NCBI GenBank assembly: GCA_000750105.3
Contig: JPHH03000073.1
Location: forward strand, 1 to 64,000
DNA: 64,000 nucleotides
Source of the DNA: Tolypocladium sp. Sup5 PDA-1
Taxonomy: Eukaryota > Ascomycota > Sordariomycetes > Hypocreales > Ophiocordycipitaceae
Reading direction: 5' to 3'
Positions within the stretch are counted from its first letter, which is position 1; every line of letters begins with the position of its first letter. Position numbers and translations under genes: made by a program. The notes beneath the pieces were generated by a model, which worked only from the letters and a program-made list of their open reading frames with translations, did not search any database and had not been told where the DNA came from. This document shows positions 33,998 to 48,000 of the stretch, in pieces.

Positions 33998-35044
33998 GTT
34001 GTTGCGATGTAGATACAACTCGTAGACACTATGGTTCGACTTATCAGGTTGGGTATGGTATTAGTGATGTGATGCGCGCAACATGAACTAGGGTCACCGA
34101 GCGTTGCAACTACGCAATACCTATGTAGCCTGGGAATAGTAATTACAAATAATAGTTACTATGCTAGAACCCTTTTGAAGGCTCTCGAGAGAATAGCACA
34201 ATTGATGGTAGGACATGCATCGAACCAGTACGCAGATTACGTACACATGTAAATCTCTTTTCTCTCCCCTCTCTTGTTTTCTATTGTTATTTCTTTTCTA
34301 GTCCTTTACTCTCTTCTCTGTCAAGATACATTGATTTGAAGAGCCAGAGAATGCAATGATCATCATCCAGCTTGAACTAAGGTCTCTGACGGAGAATGCA
34401 GTAAGTATATGTGATGAGCACATAAGCATGTTATAATATGTGGTGAGCATGGTACATGATGCCGTCAGCAAGACTGCAATGATGTAACATACATGTTTGG
34501 GCAATGCGGTGTATGTACATACATATGTACACTATAATATTTGGTGAGCAAGGATGCCGTCGGCATTAATTCCGCCGATCTACATTCGAGGGTCCAGGGC
34601 AGGGCGCCACCCCGTTTCCTTAGATTCGGGACTACCAGCCTGCGACCCTAATGGGATACGTGACATACATGACGAACAACGGATGCTCTATCGAGCACAC
34701 CTATCTTTCCATCGTGGTTCGTAATTTTACTGCTTAACCCATCAACCAGTATGTGCTGACCTAGCTGCTTTTAGTGGTAGCTTTGTCCGCGTCTCAATGC
34801 CGTGAGTCTTGGTGGTCAATGCGGCGAGGGAATCGGTCAAAGCAATGGCAAGAGGGGGGCGAGGATGAATTGGTGAGTGCTTCACCATTGCTCTAGAGAG
34901 GTGTGCTCGATTTACAGTCCATTGGTATGTGAATTATTGTTCTGGGCGGACGGAATTAAGGTGTAGTGGAGGTTGCATAAGTAATACTGATATCAGTCTA
35001 TCCTACTTCGTACTTTCGCATCCTTGTTGTCCATCAATGGCGGT
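33998..35044. other. Gene-free interval between the two SDR genes
   Basis: About 1 kb with only short random open frames. The part next to 33998 is the promoter of SDR1. A pyrimidine-rich run occurs at about 34250-34320. I see nothing else. Confidence 0.4.
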
Positions 35045-35800
35045 TTACCATGGCAAGACCTGGCCAGTCTGTGTAACAAACTTGCCCGACACATTCTCAC
35101 GCGTAGCTCCGTCAATTACCTCCAGCATTCCCTTGACGCTCTCGTCGATCGTCACAGGGGGGCCTGCAGCAAAGTTCCACTCCTTGGCGGCGAAATCGCC
35201 ACAGCGCGTCTGCACCCAGCCGGGATGCAGGGCCACGGCGACGAGGCCCTCATTCTGAAGGTGCAGCGCTCGAGTGACCCAGTTGAGGGCCGCTTTGCTG
35301 GCCCCATAGGCACCGCCTGGCATGGGCTCCTGCATGGTGATTCCACCCACCGAAGAAGTCATCATGATGAGCTTCGGGGACGAGGCGGCCTTCTGCAGGA
35401 GCGGCCAGAAAGCCTGGAACACCATCAGCGGCGCGATGGTGTTGGACTCAAACGAGCTGCGGAAGTCCTCGGCAGATGTCTTCGCGGCCGGCGTCAGGGG
35501 CAGACAGCAGCCGGCATTGTTGATAAGAACGTCGATGTAGCCGACCGAGCTGCCGACGGCGGCGTCAAAGACGGCTCGGACCTTCTCCGGCGGGATGGCG
35601 GTGGTGAAGTCGAGTTCAATAATGTGGAGGACGCTGTTGTCGCCGGGGGTGATGTTCTCGGCCTTGATGCTGGCCGCGGCTTGGGCGTTGCGGACAGAAG
35701 CGACGACGGTGGTGGAGGGCCGGGCGAGAAGTGACTTGACCAGGCCAAGGCCGAGACCTCGGTTCCCGCCAGTCACCACGTAAACTGTGTTTCCAGCCAT
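35045..35800 (-). CDS. Short-chain dehydrogenase/reductase 2 (carbonyl reductase type)
   Basis: An intron-free 251-residue SDR with the cofactor motif TGGNRGLG at residues 10-17, NNAG, a catalytic serine in MTSSVGG and Y-x-x-x-K in YGASKAALN. It resembles the sniffer/NOR-1-like ketoreductases found in aflatoxin-type clusters. It is transcribed in the same direction as the MFS gene and SDR1. Likely cytosolic and NADPH-dependent. A ketone or aldehyde reduction in side-chain tailoring is plausible but unproven. Confidence 0.87.
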   Translation of the reverse strand: MAGNTVYVVTGGNRGLGLGLVKSLLARPSTTVVASVRNAQAAASIKAENITPGDNSVLHIIELDFTTAIPPEKVRAVFDAAVGSSVGYIDVLINNAGCCLPLTPAAKTSAEDFRSSFESNTIAPLMVFQAFWPLLQKAASSPKLIMMTSSVGGITMQEPMPGGAYGASKAALNWVTRALHLQNEGLVAVALHPGWVQTRCGDFAAKEWNFAAGPPVTIDESVKGMLEVIDGATRENVSGKFVTQTGQVLPW

Positions 35801-36447
35801 AATGACGATTTAGGCCCGTGGTTTGGAGGTTGAGGTAGAAGACGTTAACCCTGCGAGTGATGGCTATGCGATAAAGCGCTTACAAGTGAAGGAATATGGG
35901 ACGTGTTGTTGAAAAGGTATCAAAGGCCTCTCGTCGCATCAAGTTGGGGGCCGGCGACGCATTATATGAAGGGGCCGTGCCCTAGACCCCAATGCGTGCA
36001 ACGCCGACGTAGCAACGCAAATGTCCATCGCCTGCCGTAAGCTCAAGGCACCTTAGATTTGACATGTCCAATAAAATACTACATGCGTTTGTGGGTCAAG
36101 TCAAACACATGCTGCTCCGCAATCTGACACCTCGGGCTCTCGAGAATTTGCACAGGCTTCACTTGTCCTCAGTGACCGAGATATAAACCCACCCTATAGC
36201 CGGTGGGGATTATCAATATACCATAAAATGTTTAGACGGCGCGCTGGGAGCGTTAAGTAATTATCTCACATGTGAAAAGCCAATTAGTACTTCACACGAT
36301 TCCGTCGAATAAGGAAAACTCACTAAAAGCTACATCAAATACAATAATTATTTTACACAAGCAGCGATATAAACTTCTTCCGTCTAATTTCCTTGCCACA
36401 GCTACTGCCATACGAATTTAACGATGAACACGAAAATCATCATGCCT
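35801..36447. promoter_or_regulatory. SDR2 promoter and MFS 3' flank
   Basis: About 650 bp upstream of SDR2 with no recognisable gene. The part near 36200-36400 is AT-rich, typical of a fungal 3' flank. No exact TGACGTGA copy was found. Confidence 0.4.
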
Positions 36448-38357
36448 TCATCCCTGATTTCGTATCCTATCCTTAGACTGGGGCTTGATCAACGTCCATT
36501 TCAGCAACGGCCAAGATAATATAGTGAGACAGCACAATACGAGGACCAAAAGAAACACCTTCTGGATCCCGTGGTTATACCCTCTGATGACGACTTCAAG
36601 ATCCTCTGGGGACGACATCTTCCTGACTGATTCGAAACCGCTCCCAAGGGTGTGTCTGTCCATATCGGGCAGGACATCGGCTACCCGAGCAATGTCAGCC
36701 TTGAAAATACTTTGAGCGACGCCGATGAATATCGCGCCTCCAATTGTGTTGACCAGCATAATTGCAGACGTTCCGTAAGCAGCATCGGAGTGATCCAAGT
36801 CAACCTGAGAGCCGACAATGGCCTGTTGAACACCCATTCCGGAGCCTGAACCGAAGAGAATCTGATACCCGACCAAGGGAGGCTGGGCAATGCTTGGAAT
36901 CAGGGTGTAGAGCAGACCAGCGCCCACGGAAGCGAGGATTGTCGCTGCCATCGTGAAGGGTGGTAGATATCCAATGGCGGAGACTCCCGCTCCCGCAGCG
37001 AGAGCGACGCAAATGGCCGGAATCACCATTGCTAGGGTCTGGACTCCGGACTCGGTCGGTGATAGCCCTCTGATGGCCTGGAACCATATGGGCAACTGTG
37101 TGTGATTGCGTTAGCTAGCAGTTCTGGCATACCCAGGGATCAGGGCTCAAGTTTCTAATTTCATCTGATACTCACATAGAAGAGCACGACGTACTGGGCG
37201 CTGGAAAAGCAGAAGCCACTGATGAGCCAGCCGACAAACGAAGTGTTCTTGAGCAACCTAACTGGAAATGTTGCCTCTTCCCCGAGCCAGCACTGATGCA
37301 TTCCGATCAGGGCCAACGATACTCCAAAGACTACGAAGAGGGCAATGACACGACCGTTGCTCCATGCATACTCGGATCCACCCCATTCGAGGGCCAGAAA
37401 CAGGCAGGTGAGACTACCGGCGATGGCAAGGCCCCCTATAATGTCGATTTGTTTCAGCCTCTGCAGAATAGTCTTTGGTTGATGACCTGCGGTACTCGAC
37501 AAAGACCTAGGAGGATGAAAGAGGAGGACCAGAGCTGCACAAAGAACGACGCCAATGGGGAGATTAATCCAGAAGCACCATCTCCATCCGATGCCGTCAA
37601 CAATGGCGCCCCCAATAACGGGACCAGCAACAAGAGACACGCCCTCAAGGGACCCAATTACACCCGTGTAGATGGGTCGAAGGTGTAGCGGGACGACCAA
37701 GGCCGTGATGCTAGATAGGGAGGTTGGCATTGGTGACGGGGCTTCAATTTTTAAACCTCCCCACAAGGAGGGCAGGAACTCACATCAAAGCGCCAGCGAT
37801 GATTCCAGCGCTTCCAAGCCCGGCGACCGAACGCCCGCCGATAAAGGTAGGCGAATCCTGGGCCAAGGCACATATCAACGAGCCCACCTCGAGCATGGCT
37901 ACGGAAGCGAGAAAGACAATCTTTGGCCGAAAAGTTGCGTACAGCTTTCCCCATGAAGGCTGCGTAGCACCCGAGACGAGGAGACTAGTATGCCATATTG
38001 AATAAGTAAGAGCCAAACAAAACAAAACACAAGAGTCGCAAATGAAGCGGGAAAGGGGGGCACCTACTAGGCGGTTCCGTACCAGCCGACGCTGTTGACC
38101 GAGCTGAACTCGTCCGTCAAGGTAGGAACAAGGGTAGCGACGATGGTAGCATCGAGCGAGGCCACAAATACGGCCAAGCCCAATGCAACTATAATCAAGT
38201 TCCGGCTGAAGACAGAGACTGCTGGCGCCGCCATGCTGGTAGAGGTCCGCTGCCCTGTGGTGGAGGCTTCTTGGCTGGTCGCTTCCGGCTCTCTCAGCGA
38301 CGGCGAGGCAACCGGAGCCGCTTCTTTGGAGCCGGAAACCTCTTGCTGTGCCTCCAT
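36448..38357 (-). CDS. MFS drug:H+ antiporter, 14-TMS type (ToxA/Aps11-like exporter)
   Basis: Exons 38357-38068, 37984-37784, 37710-37176 and 37095-36448 give 557 residues, all junctions in frame. The ATG at 38357 begins a hydrophilic Ser/Thr/Glu-rich cytosolic tail of about 60 residues. The first helix carries the DHA2 signature LDATIVATLVPTL, and WYGTAYLL is restored by the first splice. A later helix carries GPVIGGAIVD and W-R-W-C-F-W-I-N-L-P. Fourteen membrane segments are expected for the family. It is divergently transcribed from the NRPS, as the HC-toxin exporter is from its synthetase, so product efflux and self-protection is the likely role. Confidence 0.92.
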
Positions 38358-39063
38358 TAAGGATTGTTTTTTCTTTTCCAGTCCAGGTTCCTTCGGGAGC
38401 AAATGTTAGCGTGGGTAGTTGGGCTCGGTGTCACTCGGCTTACAAGGTCCCGGCCAGATGGGAAGATGGAAGACTGCTGCTGTGAGAGCGAGATAGCGCA
38501 GGAGAGCAAATGGGCCCCCTTTTCTCTGCACCAGGGAGGATTTTGAGGTCCTAGATGCACGGAGCTCATGCTCAGATGAATGTCTTGGAGTGCTTATTTT
38601 GGCAATTTCCTATTCTGGCAATGTGGCTGGGTGTATCGTGGTAGTTGAATGCCCATTGACCCACCGTGACGAACCTTACGTGAGATAACTTGTTAAACAG
38701 TCGCCGTCACGAATCATACAGTTCGAGACCTTGGACAACAACTGTGTTGCGTGCTACCATGATATTGTTCATGATCTACATGATGCTTCCCCTTCGAGAT
38801 GGCCTAGGGTACACTGGACCGGTCACATCAAACCCTGTTATGTTAACAGCTGAGCTCGCTGAAGCCAAGCTTGAGCTCCGCCCGCGCCCCCCATTTCCAT
38901 CACCGGCTAGTACGGCCACGAACCACTCCGCTCCCGTCTTTATCGGAGTGAATGTGGAATTGCCAACGACGTTTGCATACGCAAGAAACACCCGCGGCCT
39001 CAAACCATAGCCCAGAAGGGTAGCGGCATAGCAACGACGAACAAGGGGAAACAGAAAGCAGCC
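38358..39063. promoter_or_regulatory. Divergent promoter, MFS exporter / NRPS
   Basis: A 706-bp head-to-head region. It holds one-mismatch relatives of the TGACGTGA element at 38677-38684 (TTACGTGA) and 38823-38830 (TCACATCA), but no exact copy. No gene was seen; an open frame at 38690-39010 lacks family resemblance. Confidence 0.5.
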
Positions 39064-42000
39064 ATGGCCCATGCAAACCTCGCAGCCGTCGACGATGCCG
39101 TCATCGTTTGCGACCTCCCAGCCTTCCCTGGGGGACATGGGAGAACTACAGATACTGAAGTCCGACGCTACAATTGCGAAACTCACCCGCCGCTGCTACC
39201 AGATTCAGTGATCCACGCTGCTTGGTCTACAACGCTGCAGCTATATACCGGCCTCGAGCACGTATGCTTTATGTCAATAGACTCAGAAGAGCAAAGCATC
39301 AGCGCTGTGGCATGCCAGATCAAGGAAGACGACTCGTGCGATACAGTCATCTCTAAACTCAAACACAATTTGCACAACCCTGAAGGCAAGCCGAAACCGC
39401 ATCGTGGCAATACCGCCACCATCTTCGCAAGGCATCCATCGAAATCGACTGTCAATGGCGACTCGGTTGGCTTGCCACCAGAGGTATTGCATCAGGGCAT
39501 CCGGGTTGCCCTGCAAGTTACGGAATCAGGATGCAGCTTGATCTTCCGACGCAGCTTCATGTCAGAGGCGGAAGCTAAGAGTATCACCGCGACATTCAGC
39601 CACGTCTTGGCCAGATTTACTGACCCAAGCCGTGTTGGGGAGATTATTCGGGACATTACAATCAGCCAAGCGGACTTGCAACGGGTTACCAAGTGGAACA
39701 GCATCGACTTGGTATCAAAACGCGAGTTCCTAGTCCACGAAAAGTTTGCCCACATGGCTCGGATACAACCTGATGCGGAAGCCATACATGCTTGGGACGG
39801 AAATATGACTTACGGCGAGCTGGAAGAGGCGTCTACCGCAGTAGGGAAGCGGCTTCGGCGCCGGGGTGTCGGTCCCGGCTCCTGGGTGCTTTTCTGCTTC
39901 GACAAATCGCGATGGGCGGTCATATCTATGCTGGGCATCCTGAAGGCCGGCGGCGCCTGTGTGCCCCTGGACCCACGGTATCCCAAGGACCGAGTGCGTC
40001 TAATGATTCACACAACCGAGGCCAAGCATGCCGTCGTAGGCGGACGGGACACTGCGGCCCTGATAAATCGGTCTGATCCTCAAATTGACATTGTGGACAT
40101 CACTAGCATTGACGAGAACGACACGACGAATGCCCATTATGGGGAGGATCGAAGCTGCCCGGATGTAACAATTGATAGTCCAGCCTTTGGCCTCTTTACA
40201 TCTGGCAGCACGGGCGTTCCGAAGGGCATCATCGTGCCCCACGCTCATATATGCTCCAGCACATGGGGATACGCAACCCACATCGGGGCCGACACGCGAA
40301 CTCGAATCCTCCAGTTCTCATCGCACACCTTCGATATCTGCATCGCGGACGTGTTCACGGCCCTGCTTTTCGGAGGCTCGCTCTGCATCCCGTCCGAGTC
40401 GGACCGCGTGGACGGTCTGCAGGAGTACATTCTGCGAGCCCGTCCAAACTGGGCGGCTCTGACGCCAACTGTTGCACGCGTGATTGAACCGGAAGTGGTC
40501 AAGGAGTCAGTGGCCAAGCTCCTGCTCACCGGCGAGCCCGTCCAGGAGCCAGACGTCGAGGGCTGGATCGACGCCGGCGTCGAAGTCTACAGCGTGTATG
40601 GCCCGGCGGAAAACAACCTAATCACTACGGCTGGCCGAACAGCCAAGGGCAGAGCGTCTAATATTGGGTACGGCGTGAATACACGCACTTGGGTTGCCGA
40701 CGTGGAAAGGGGCCGCCTCGTGCCGGTTGGCGCCATTGGCGAACTCGTCGTCGAGGGTCCCCTCGTCGCCCCTGGCTACTTGAACGACCCCGAGAGGACT
40801 CGAAAGAGCTTCTTGAACGACCTGGACTGGATTCCGGGGGTAGACCCCAACACCTCTGCCACCAGGCGGTTCTATCGCACTGGTGATCTGGTTCGATACT
40901 GCGATGACGGCTCACTGGTCTTTGTTAGTCGGGCCGACACGCAAGTCAAGCTCGGCGGCCAGCGAGTCGAGCTGACCGACATCGAATCTCACTTACACAA
41001 GCTCCCCAACATGCGGAACGCAGCAGTGCTTGTGCCCAGAGCTGGCCCTCTGCGTGGCCGTCTCACGGCTCTGCTTCAAGTAGATGAACTGCAGGCGAAA
41101 GCCGGTCGTTTGCGGCCTGCCGCCCCTGTACTCGGTCGATGTGAGACTTCGGTGGCGTCCGAAGCTGCAGAGGGGCTCCGAGATGGCGTCCCTTCGTACA
41201 TGGTCCCCTCGGCATGGATGACCATCAACCACCTTCCGAGCACGGCCTCGGGAAAGCTAGATAGGAAGTTGCTCATGGTTAAACTCGAGTCGCTTACCCA
41301 GCAGGAGCATGCGGGCCTCTTGAGTGACGAGGCCGACGCCAGCTGCATATCGGAAGCAATTGACATGGACGCAGATCAGCAGATCTTGCGCAGTGTATGC
41401 AGCCAAGTGCTGAACCTCCCCATCGAGAATATCCCAATGAGGAAGTCATTCGTGGGCCTCGGAGGCGACTCCATCACCGCAATGCAAGTTTCTTCTACCC
41501 TAAGGAGAGTCGGGAACAAAGCAATCCGTGGCAAAGACTTGTTGTCATGCCCGTCTCTTGTCGATGCCGCGGCGCGCATCACGCCGCTGTCCACTTCGTC
41601 GCCATTGCCAGTGATGGAGCCCGGGAGGCGATATCGCTTGACTCCGATCCAGCGCCTGTTCTTCGACACGGCACCAACATCTGCTACCTGGAATCACTAC
41701 CACCAAAGCGTCTTCCTGAGGCTGGCAGAATATAGGGAACCGCATCATGTACAGCAGGCTATACTTGGAGTGATGGCTCGGCACCCAATGCTTCGTGCAC
41801 GCTTTGAGTGTGCAAATGGCGAGTGGTTGCAGTATATCATTCCGAAATCCGAAACGGTTTTGGACTTTGAGTTCTACCCCGGCGTTACCAGCCCAGAAGG
41901 TCGAGAAGCGACAATGTTATGGGCCCGACAGACGCTGAGTATCACCGAGGGCCCACTGCTTCGTGCGCAGTTGTTCTCCGGCGGCGAGAGCGACACCATG

Positions 42001-45000
42001 CTGCTATTTATTGTGGCCCACCATACAGTTGTGGACCTTGTCTCGTGGAGAACAATCTTGGAAGAGCTTGAAGTGTCCCTGACCTCAGCCTTGGATAAGA
42101 CGGAACAGGAGAGATACCAGCTTTTCACGTCATACGAGGAGTCAGTACCTTTCCTGGCGTGGGCGGAGGCACAACTGCGGGCTGCCCAGGACATCGAACC
42201 TAACCGTACAATACCTCTCGACCCTTCTATACCGGCCCAGGACTTTGCATACTGGGGCATCGATCCTGAGGACAACGTTTACGGTGACGTGCGGGAGGAG
42301 CGCACACACCTTGGCGCGGGAGTCACCAATAGCGTATTGTACGACTGCCATCGGGCGCTCCGTACCGAACCAGTCGACATCCTGCTGGCTGCAATACTGC
42401 TCTCATTCAAGCGAGCTTTCCCGGATCGACAAGCACCATCAATTTTCAACGAAGGGCACGGCAGAGAGCCCTGGGAGGAGAGCCTCGACGTGTCACGGAC
42501 GGTGGGCTGGTTCACCACCATGTTCCCCGTTCACGTCAACGAGGTCAATGCTGGCGATGTGATTGATGTGGTCAGACGCGTGAAGGACTACCGCAAGAGC
42601 ACGCAGAATAACGGCTTTGGTTACTTCTCCTCGAGGCATCTCACAGAAGCGGGTAGGACTGCTTTCAAGGACCACATCCCGGCCGAGATCATGTTCAACT
42701 ACGAGGGGAGATACCAGGCCCTGGAGACGGAGCACTCGCTCCTGAAGCCTGAGTCGTGGCATGCGGGTGAGGCCCCGGCCGACAAGGACCCCAAGCTCAA
42801 GAGGTTCAGCCTGGTTGAGATTGCGGCGGCGATTCTTCCGGGTGGCCAGCTGCACTTCACTTTGTCTTGGAACTCGCGAGCCCGACACCAGGACAGAATT
42901 TCCCTCTGGCTGACAAGTCTCTTGCCCGCGGCGGTGGGAGAAATCGTAGCAAATCTGATGCTCGCGACGCCTCAGTTCACGCTAGGGGATCTTGGTCAAC
43001 TAGGACTCGGCAGTTACTCCGAGGTCGAAGCCCTTACAAGCTCGGTCCTAAGCATCCCCGGAGTCGAGACCGTCGAGGATATTGAAGACATCCTCCCCGG
43101 GTCTCCGATGCAAGACGCTCTTGCGATTAGTCAGTCGAGAGACGATGATGGAGCATACGAAATCGAGTTGACGTGGCAAGTGTCAAGCAACGTCAAGACG
43201 AGTTTGGAGAATAAAGTCGACGTCAAGCACCTCATCGCAGCGTGGGACGACACCGTAGTCCGCCACGCCGCACTGAGGACAGTTATCCTCGAGGCCACAG
43301 GCCCCGGAGCCAGCCTACTTCATCAGGTCATTCTGAAAGAACATCAGCCGCTCTACGTCGTTGCGCATGCTACCGACATCAACCATGGGCTCGAGATTCT
43401 GGGGAGCTATCCGTCGTACAAGGAAAATGGCCTATTGCTTGATAAGAAGCCCCCGCACCGACTTCTGGTCTGCACAACCGTCGAGGGCAAAACATTGGTT
43501 CGACTGCAGATTAATCACATCGTGTTTGATGGGTCGTCAACTACTCCGCTTCTTCGAGACTTTTCCAAAGCCTATGGAGCCCGCAGCGGCAAGGCCCGGC
43601 TTGGAAACACATCGCCAGGATCATCATTTGCAGAGTTTATTCGCTACATCCGACACCAGCCTCGGCGGGATGAGAGCATCGCCTATTGGGAAAATTACCT
43701 GGCTGATGCAGAACCATGCCTTTTCCCGCCCCTCATAGATGCCAAAGTTACACCCGAGCAGGCAGCCGGGTTGAGGGGACAACGCGGTGCAGTTCCCGTC
43801 TCCGTCGATGTGGACTCTGCGCACTTTCGCCACACCCTGGCCAAGCTGGAGGTGACCATGCCATCTTTTTTCCACATGGTGTGGGCCCTCGTGCTCCGGA
43901 TGTACACTGGATCTACTCAGAGTGTCTTTGGGTATCTTGCTTCAGGGAGAGATGCACCCGTAGACAACATTGAACATGCGGTAGGCCCATTCATCGCCAT
44001 GCTCGTGGGTTCCGTCGACTTCACTTGTCACAAGGACCGATCTGCAGTGCAAGCCATGAAGCAAATTCAGGTGGCTTCAACAGAATCGATGCAACACCAA
44101 GCAAGCTCGCTTGCGGAGATCCAGAGCGCACTCAACGGGCCCGGCCACACACGCCTATTCAACAGCGGCGTCTCTGTCCTGTCAAAACTCACCAAGAGCA
44201 TGCAGACTGAGCAGAAGTGGGCTCTCGTGTTCGATGAGGTGTCGACTCATGACCCCACTGAATTCGATGTGTCTCTCATTGTAGAGACTGGGGAGGAAAA
44301 TGGGAAGATGTCCTTGCACCTGGCCTACCGCCCAGTAGCCATCAGCAATGAGCACGCCACCAACATCGCCGCCACGGTCAGTCATGTTGTATCGGAGCTG
44401 ATTCACGACCCGTACAGAACTCCAAGTGAGTTATGTGACATTAGCAAGCTCGACTTGAACAAAATCTGCAAGTGGAACGAGTCCCTGCCCAAGCCTGTTG
44501 AAGAGTGCATGCACGACGTCTTCTATAAGAGAGTCGTAGCACACCCCGACAGGGAAGCTATATATAGCTGGGATGGATCATTGACTTACAAAGGCCTGGA
44601 TGATGTGGCCAGGCGTCTTGCCATGCACCTTGTCTCTCTCGGGGTCGGCCCAGAGCAAAGAGTACTAGTCTGCCACGAGAAGTCCATGTGGACAGTCGTC
44701 GTCATCCTCGCCATCCTGAAAGCGGGTGGCTGCTTTATCCTTCTGGATCCTTCACAGCCGGCAGCACGACTCTGGAGAATCATCGACGAGGCCGATGCCC
44801 ATCTCCTATTGTATTCACCCTTCTGCAACAAGACAAGGAGACTCACAACGACAGCCGTTGAGAAAGCATTGGAGCTTTCCATGCTTGAAATCGACCCCGC
44901 GTTCGTCTATAGTCTGCCGCTGGAAGAAGACGCTCGCCCCAACACTCCAGTCTGTGCCGCGGTAGGACCAGAAAACGCCATGTACATAGTCTTCACTTCG

Positions 45001-48000
45001 GGGACTACGGGAACGCCGAAGGGAGCTATCGCTACCCATCAAGCCATAGCCACCGGACTTTATGAGCACGCAGAGGCATGTGGGATGATAGAGCTTGGAC
45101 CCAAACTGCGCTCTCTCCAGTTCGCATCTTACAGCTTCGACGCATCCATTGGCGATATCTTTACCACAATGCAAGCAGGAGGCTGTCTCTGCATACCAAG
45201 CGAACAGGACAGGAATCCCGCCGATCTCACAGCATTCATGGCACGCAGTCGAGCCAACTGGGCAGGACTGACACCATCGTTCGTCTCGCTTCTTGATCCG
45301 GCAGCCGTCCCCACGCTTGCAGCCCTTTGCGTAGCTGGGGAGCCGCTCTCAACGGCCCTTGTCGAAGCTTGGGGCAGCCGGCTGAAGCTCGTCAACATGT
45401 ACGGCCCGAGCGAGTGTACCATTGCATGCGTAGCAAACACTCAAGTGAATATGGAGACATCTGCATCCAACATTGGTCGCGCATATCGAGCTGCGACCTG
45501 GATTGTCGACCAAGACGACCACAACCGCCTCCGACCCGTCGGTGCGATCGGCGAGCTACTCATCGAAGGGCCCATTCTCTGTCGGGGCTACCTCAAGCAA
45601 CAAGAATTGACGGACAGAGTCTTCATAAAAGGCCCGCCATGGCTGTTGAATTCGCGTCGGGATAGCAGGCTCTACAAGACGGGCGACTTGGTTCGGTACA
45701 ACGCCGACGGGACCATCAGCTTCGTTGGCCGCAAAGACAGCCAGATCAAGATTAACGGCCAGCGCGTGGAGATTGGCGAGATTGAGCATGCCCTGCGGTC
45801 CAGTCTACAGCCTTCGGATGGACCCATCGTGGTAGAGCAATTGAAGAGGCGTCATCTGCATGAAGACGACCTGCTGGCCGCATTCGTCTGTGTAAGGAGC
45901 ATTGACGCTCTTGATCATCAAGACAATGGGAACAGGGAGCTCATTTCCAAGAGTGACCAGAGTCTGGCCAAGTTCCAGACGCTTGTGGCAAAAATACTCA
46001 ACGTCCAGTCTGCAGCCTCCTCCCTCCCACATTACATGATGCCCCAGGCTTACGTTCCTCTGGAGAGACTGCCCCTGACACCCGCGGGTAAAGTCGACAG
46101 AAGGACCCTGCAAAACGTCTGCGCCGAACTCAGCCGCACCGAGCTGTTGTCTCTGGGGTCACCCCCTTCTCTCGTAGCGACAGTTGCTCAAGACAGCACC
46201 GGCATCAGCGAAAATTATGAAAGCGTTTTGGCCAAGCTGTGGGAGAATGTTCTCCGCGTCCAAGGGATTGGCAAACACAGCAACTTCTTCCGGCTCGGGG
46301 GTAACTCCATGACTGCTATTTCTCTCAGAGCCGAGGCGCGAAAGTCCGGACTGACTCTGTCTGTTGCCAACATATTCGCTCATCCGACATTGAGTGAAAT
46401 GGAAAAGCTTCTCTCCGTCTCGCCGTCATCATCTGCAGCGTCCTCATCCACCCGGACCAGAACCCCTGTCGCGAGCCCACCATCCACCTTTGCCGATGAG
46501 ACTCTCGCTGTTGAGCCATTCTCTCTTCTGCCAGGAAAAGGTCTGCCTAGCAGCGAGGAGCTGGAGGAAATCACCATGAGTGGCAGAATTGCTGCCGATG
46601 AAATCGAAGACATCTTCCCCTGCACCCCAATGCAGGAGGCTCTGATGGTCTTGTCGTCACACCGCGATCGACAGGGGGCATATGCATTGTATGCTCCTTT
46701 CAGGCTTCCGGCATATTTGGACAAGAACCGATTCCAACTAGCTTGGGAGAAGACGACGCTTGCGCATGACATCCTAAGAAGCAGGGTTGTCTCACGCCCG
46801 CAAGGCGGTCTCTTGGTGGTTACCAAAGGCGCCGTCCCTGTCCAGCGAGTGGCAGCATCTAGCTTGAGCGCGTATCTGGAAGAGCAACGGCTAGATACTT
46901 TCCAGTATGGCTCCCCTCTTCTTCGTCTCGCAATAGTACTGGACCGTCAAGAGGGCAGCCATTACTTCGTCATATGCGCTCACCATACCATATACGACGG
47001 GTGGTCTATGGGCTTGATCTGGGAGACGGCTCTTGAATTGTACCACGGTGGAACGATATCGCGGCCCGGGCTATCCTTCCAGGCATTTGTCAAGAACCTA
47101 AGCCTGATACAAAAGTCAGAATCTGAACGGTTCTGGAGAAAGGCCCTTGCCCATAACGACCAGGCAGGCTTCCAGTTCCCAATGGTCCCAGCTGGCCATG
47201 ACCCCATTGCTCGATCCAGCAAAACCTTCCACTCTTCATTCCGTACAGAGACTATCCTTGAAACTGCGACCACTGCCGCAAACTTGATCCACGCTGCATG
47301 GGCTGTGACCTTGTCTCAGTACTCTGCGAGCCGGACGGTTTCCTTTGGCGTCATCCTCTCCGGAAGAGACTTCCCCATGGATGGTGTGGAACGCGTGGTA
47401 GGGCCGACCATCGTGGCGATACCAAGAAAGCTCGACGTCCCTCCTGAGCAGAGAGTCTCCGATTTTCTCTGCCACGTACAAGATGTTGCCGTCGCAGCTT
47501 TGCCCCATCACCATCTGGGCCTCCACGAGATCCAAGCCCTCGGAGCAGAAGCCAAAAGTGCGTGCAAATTCACCTCTCTCTTGGTGGTGAATAGCGAACC
47601 CGGTGACGAAGATTTGATCCGAAAGGCAGGGATCGTCGCAGTTCCAGTAAATTCGCCAGATTTCCATCCATATCCCGTCACGCTCGAATTTCATCCTAGT
47701 TGCCGAGGTCTCGATATCCAAGTATCGTTTGACCCCGACTGCATCGACGAGACAATTCTCAGCTACGTCATATCTCAGTTTGATCACATTCTGCACAGCA
47801 TTTGTCAAAGTTTTTCTTCTTCATGGCTTGACCTCGCCGGTTTGATGGCAGAAGTGGCTCCAACACATCTCGGCGAAATATTGACTTGGAACAGTCATAG
47901 AAGAAGCTTTCCTGATCCTGCCACACTCCGCATAGTACACAAGACCGTGGAACAAACAGCCCTAGAACAACCCAACGATCTAGCCATCGAGTCCCACGAT

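Noticed and set aside
38358..38402. N-terminal extension of the MFS protein to 38402
   Set aside because: It begins with a TTG codon; the first ATG in frame is at 38357.
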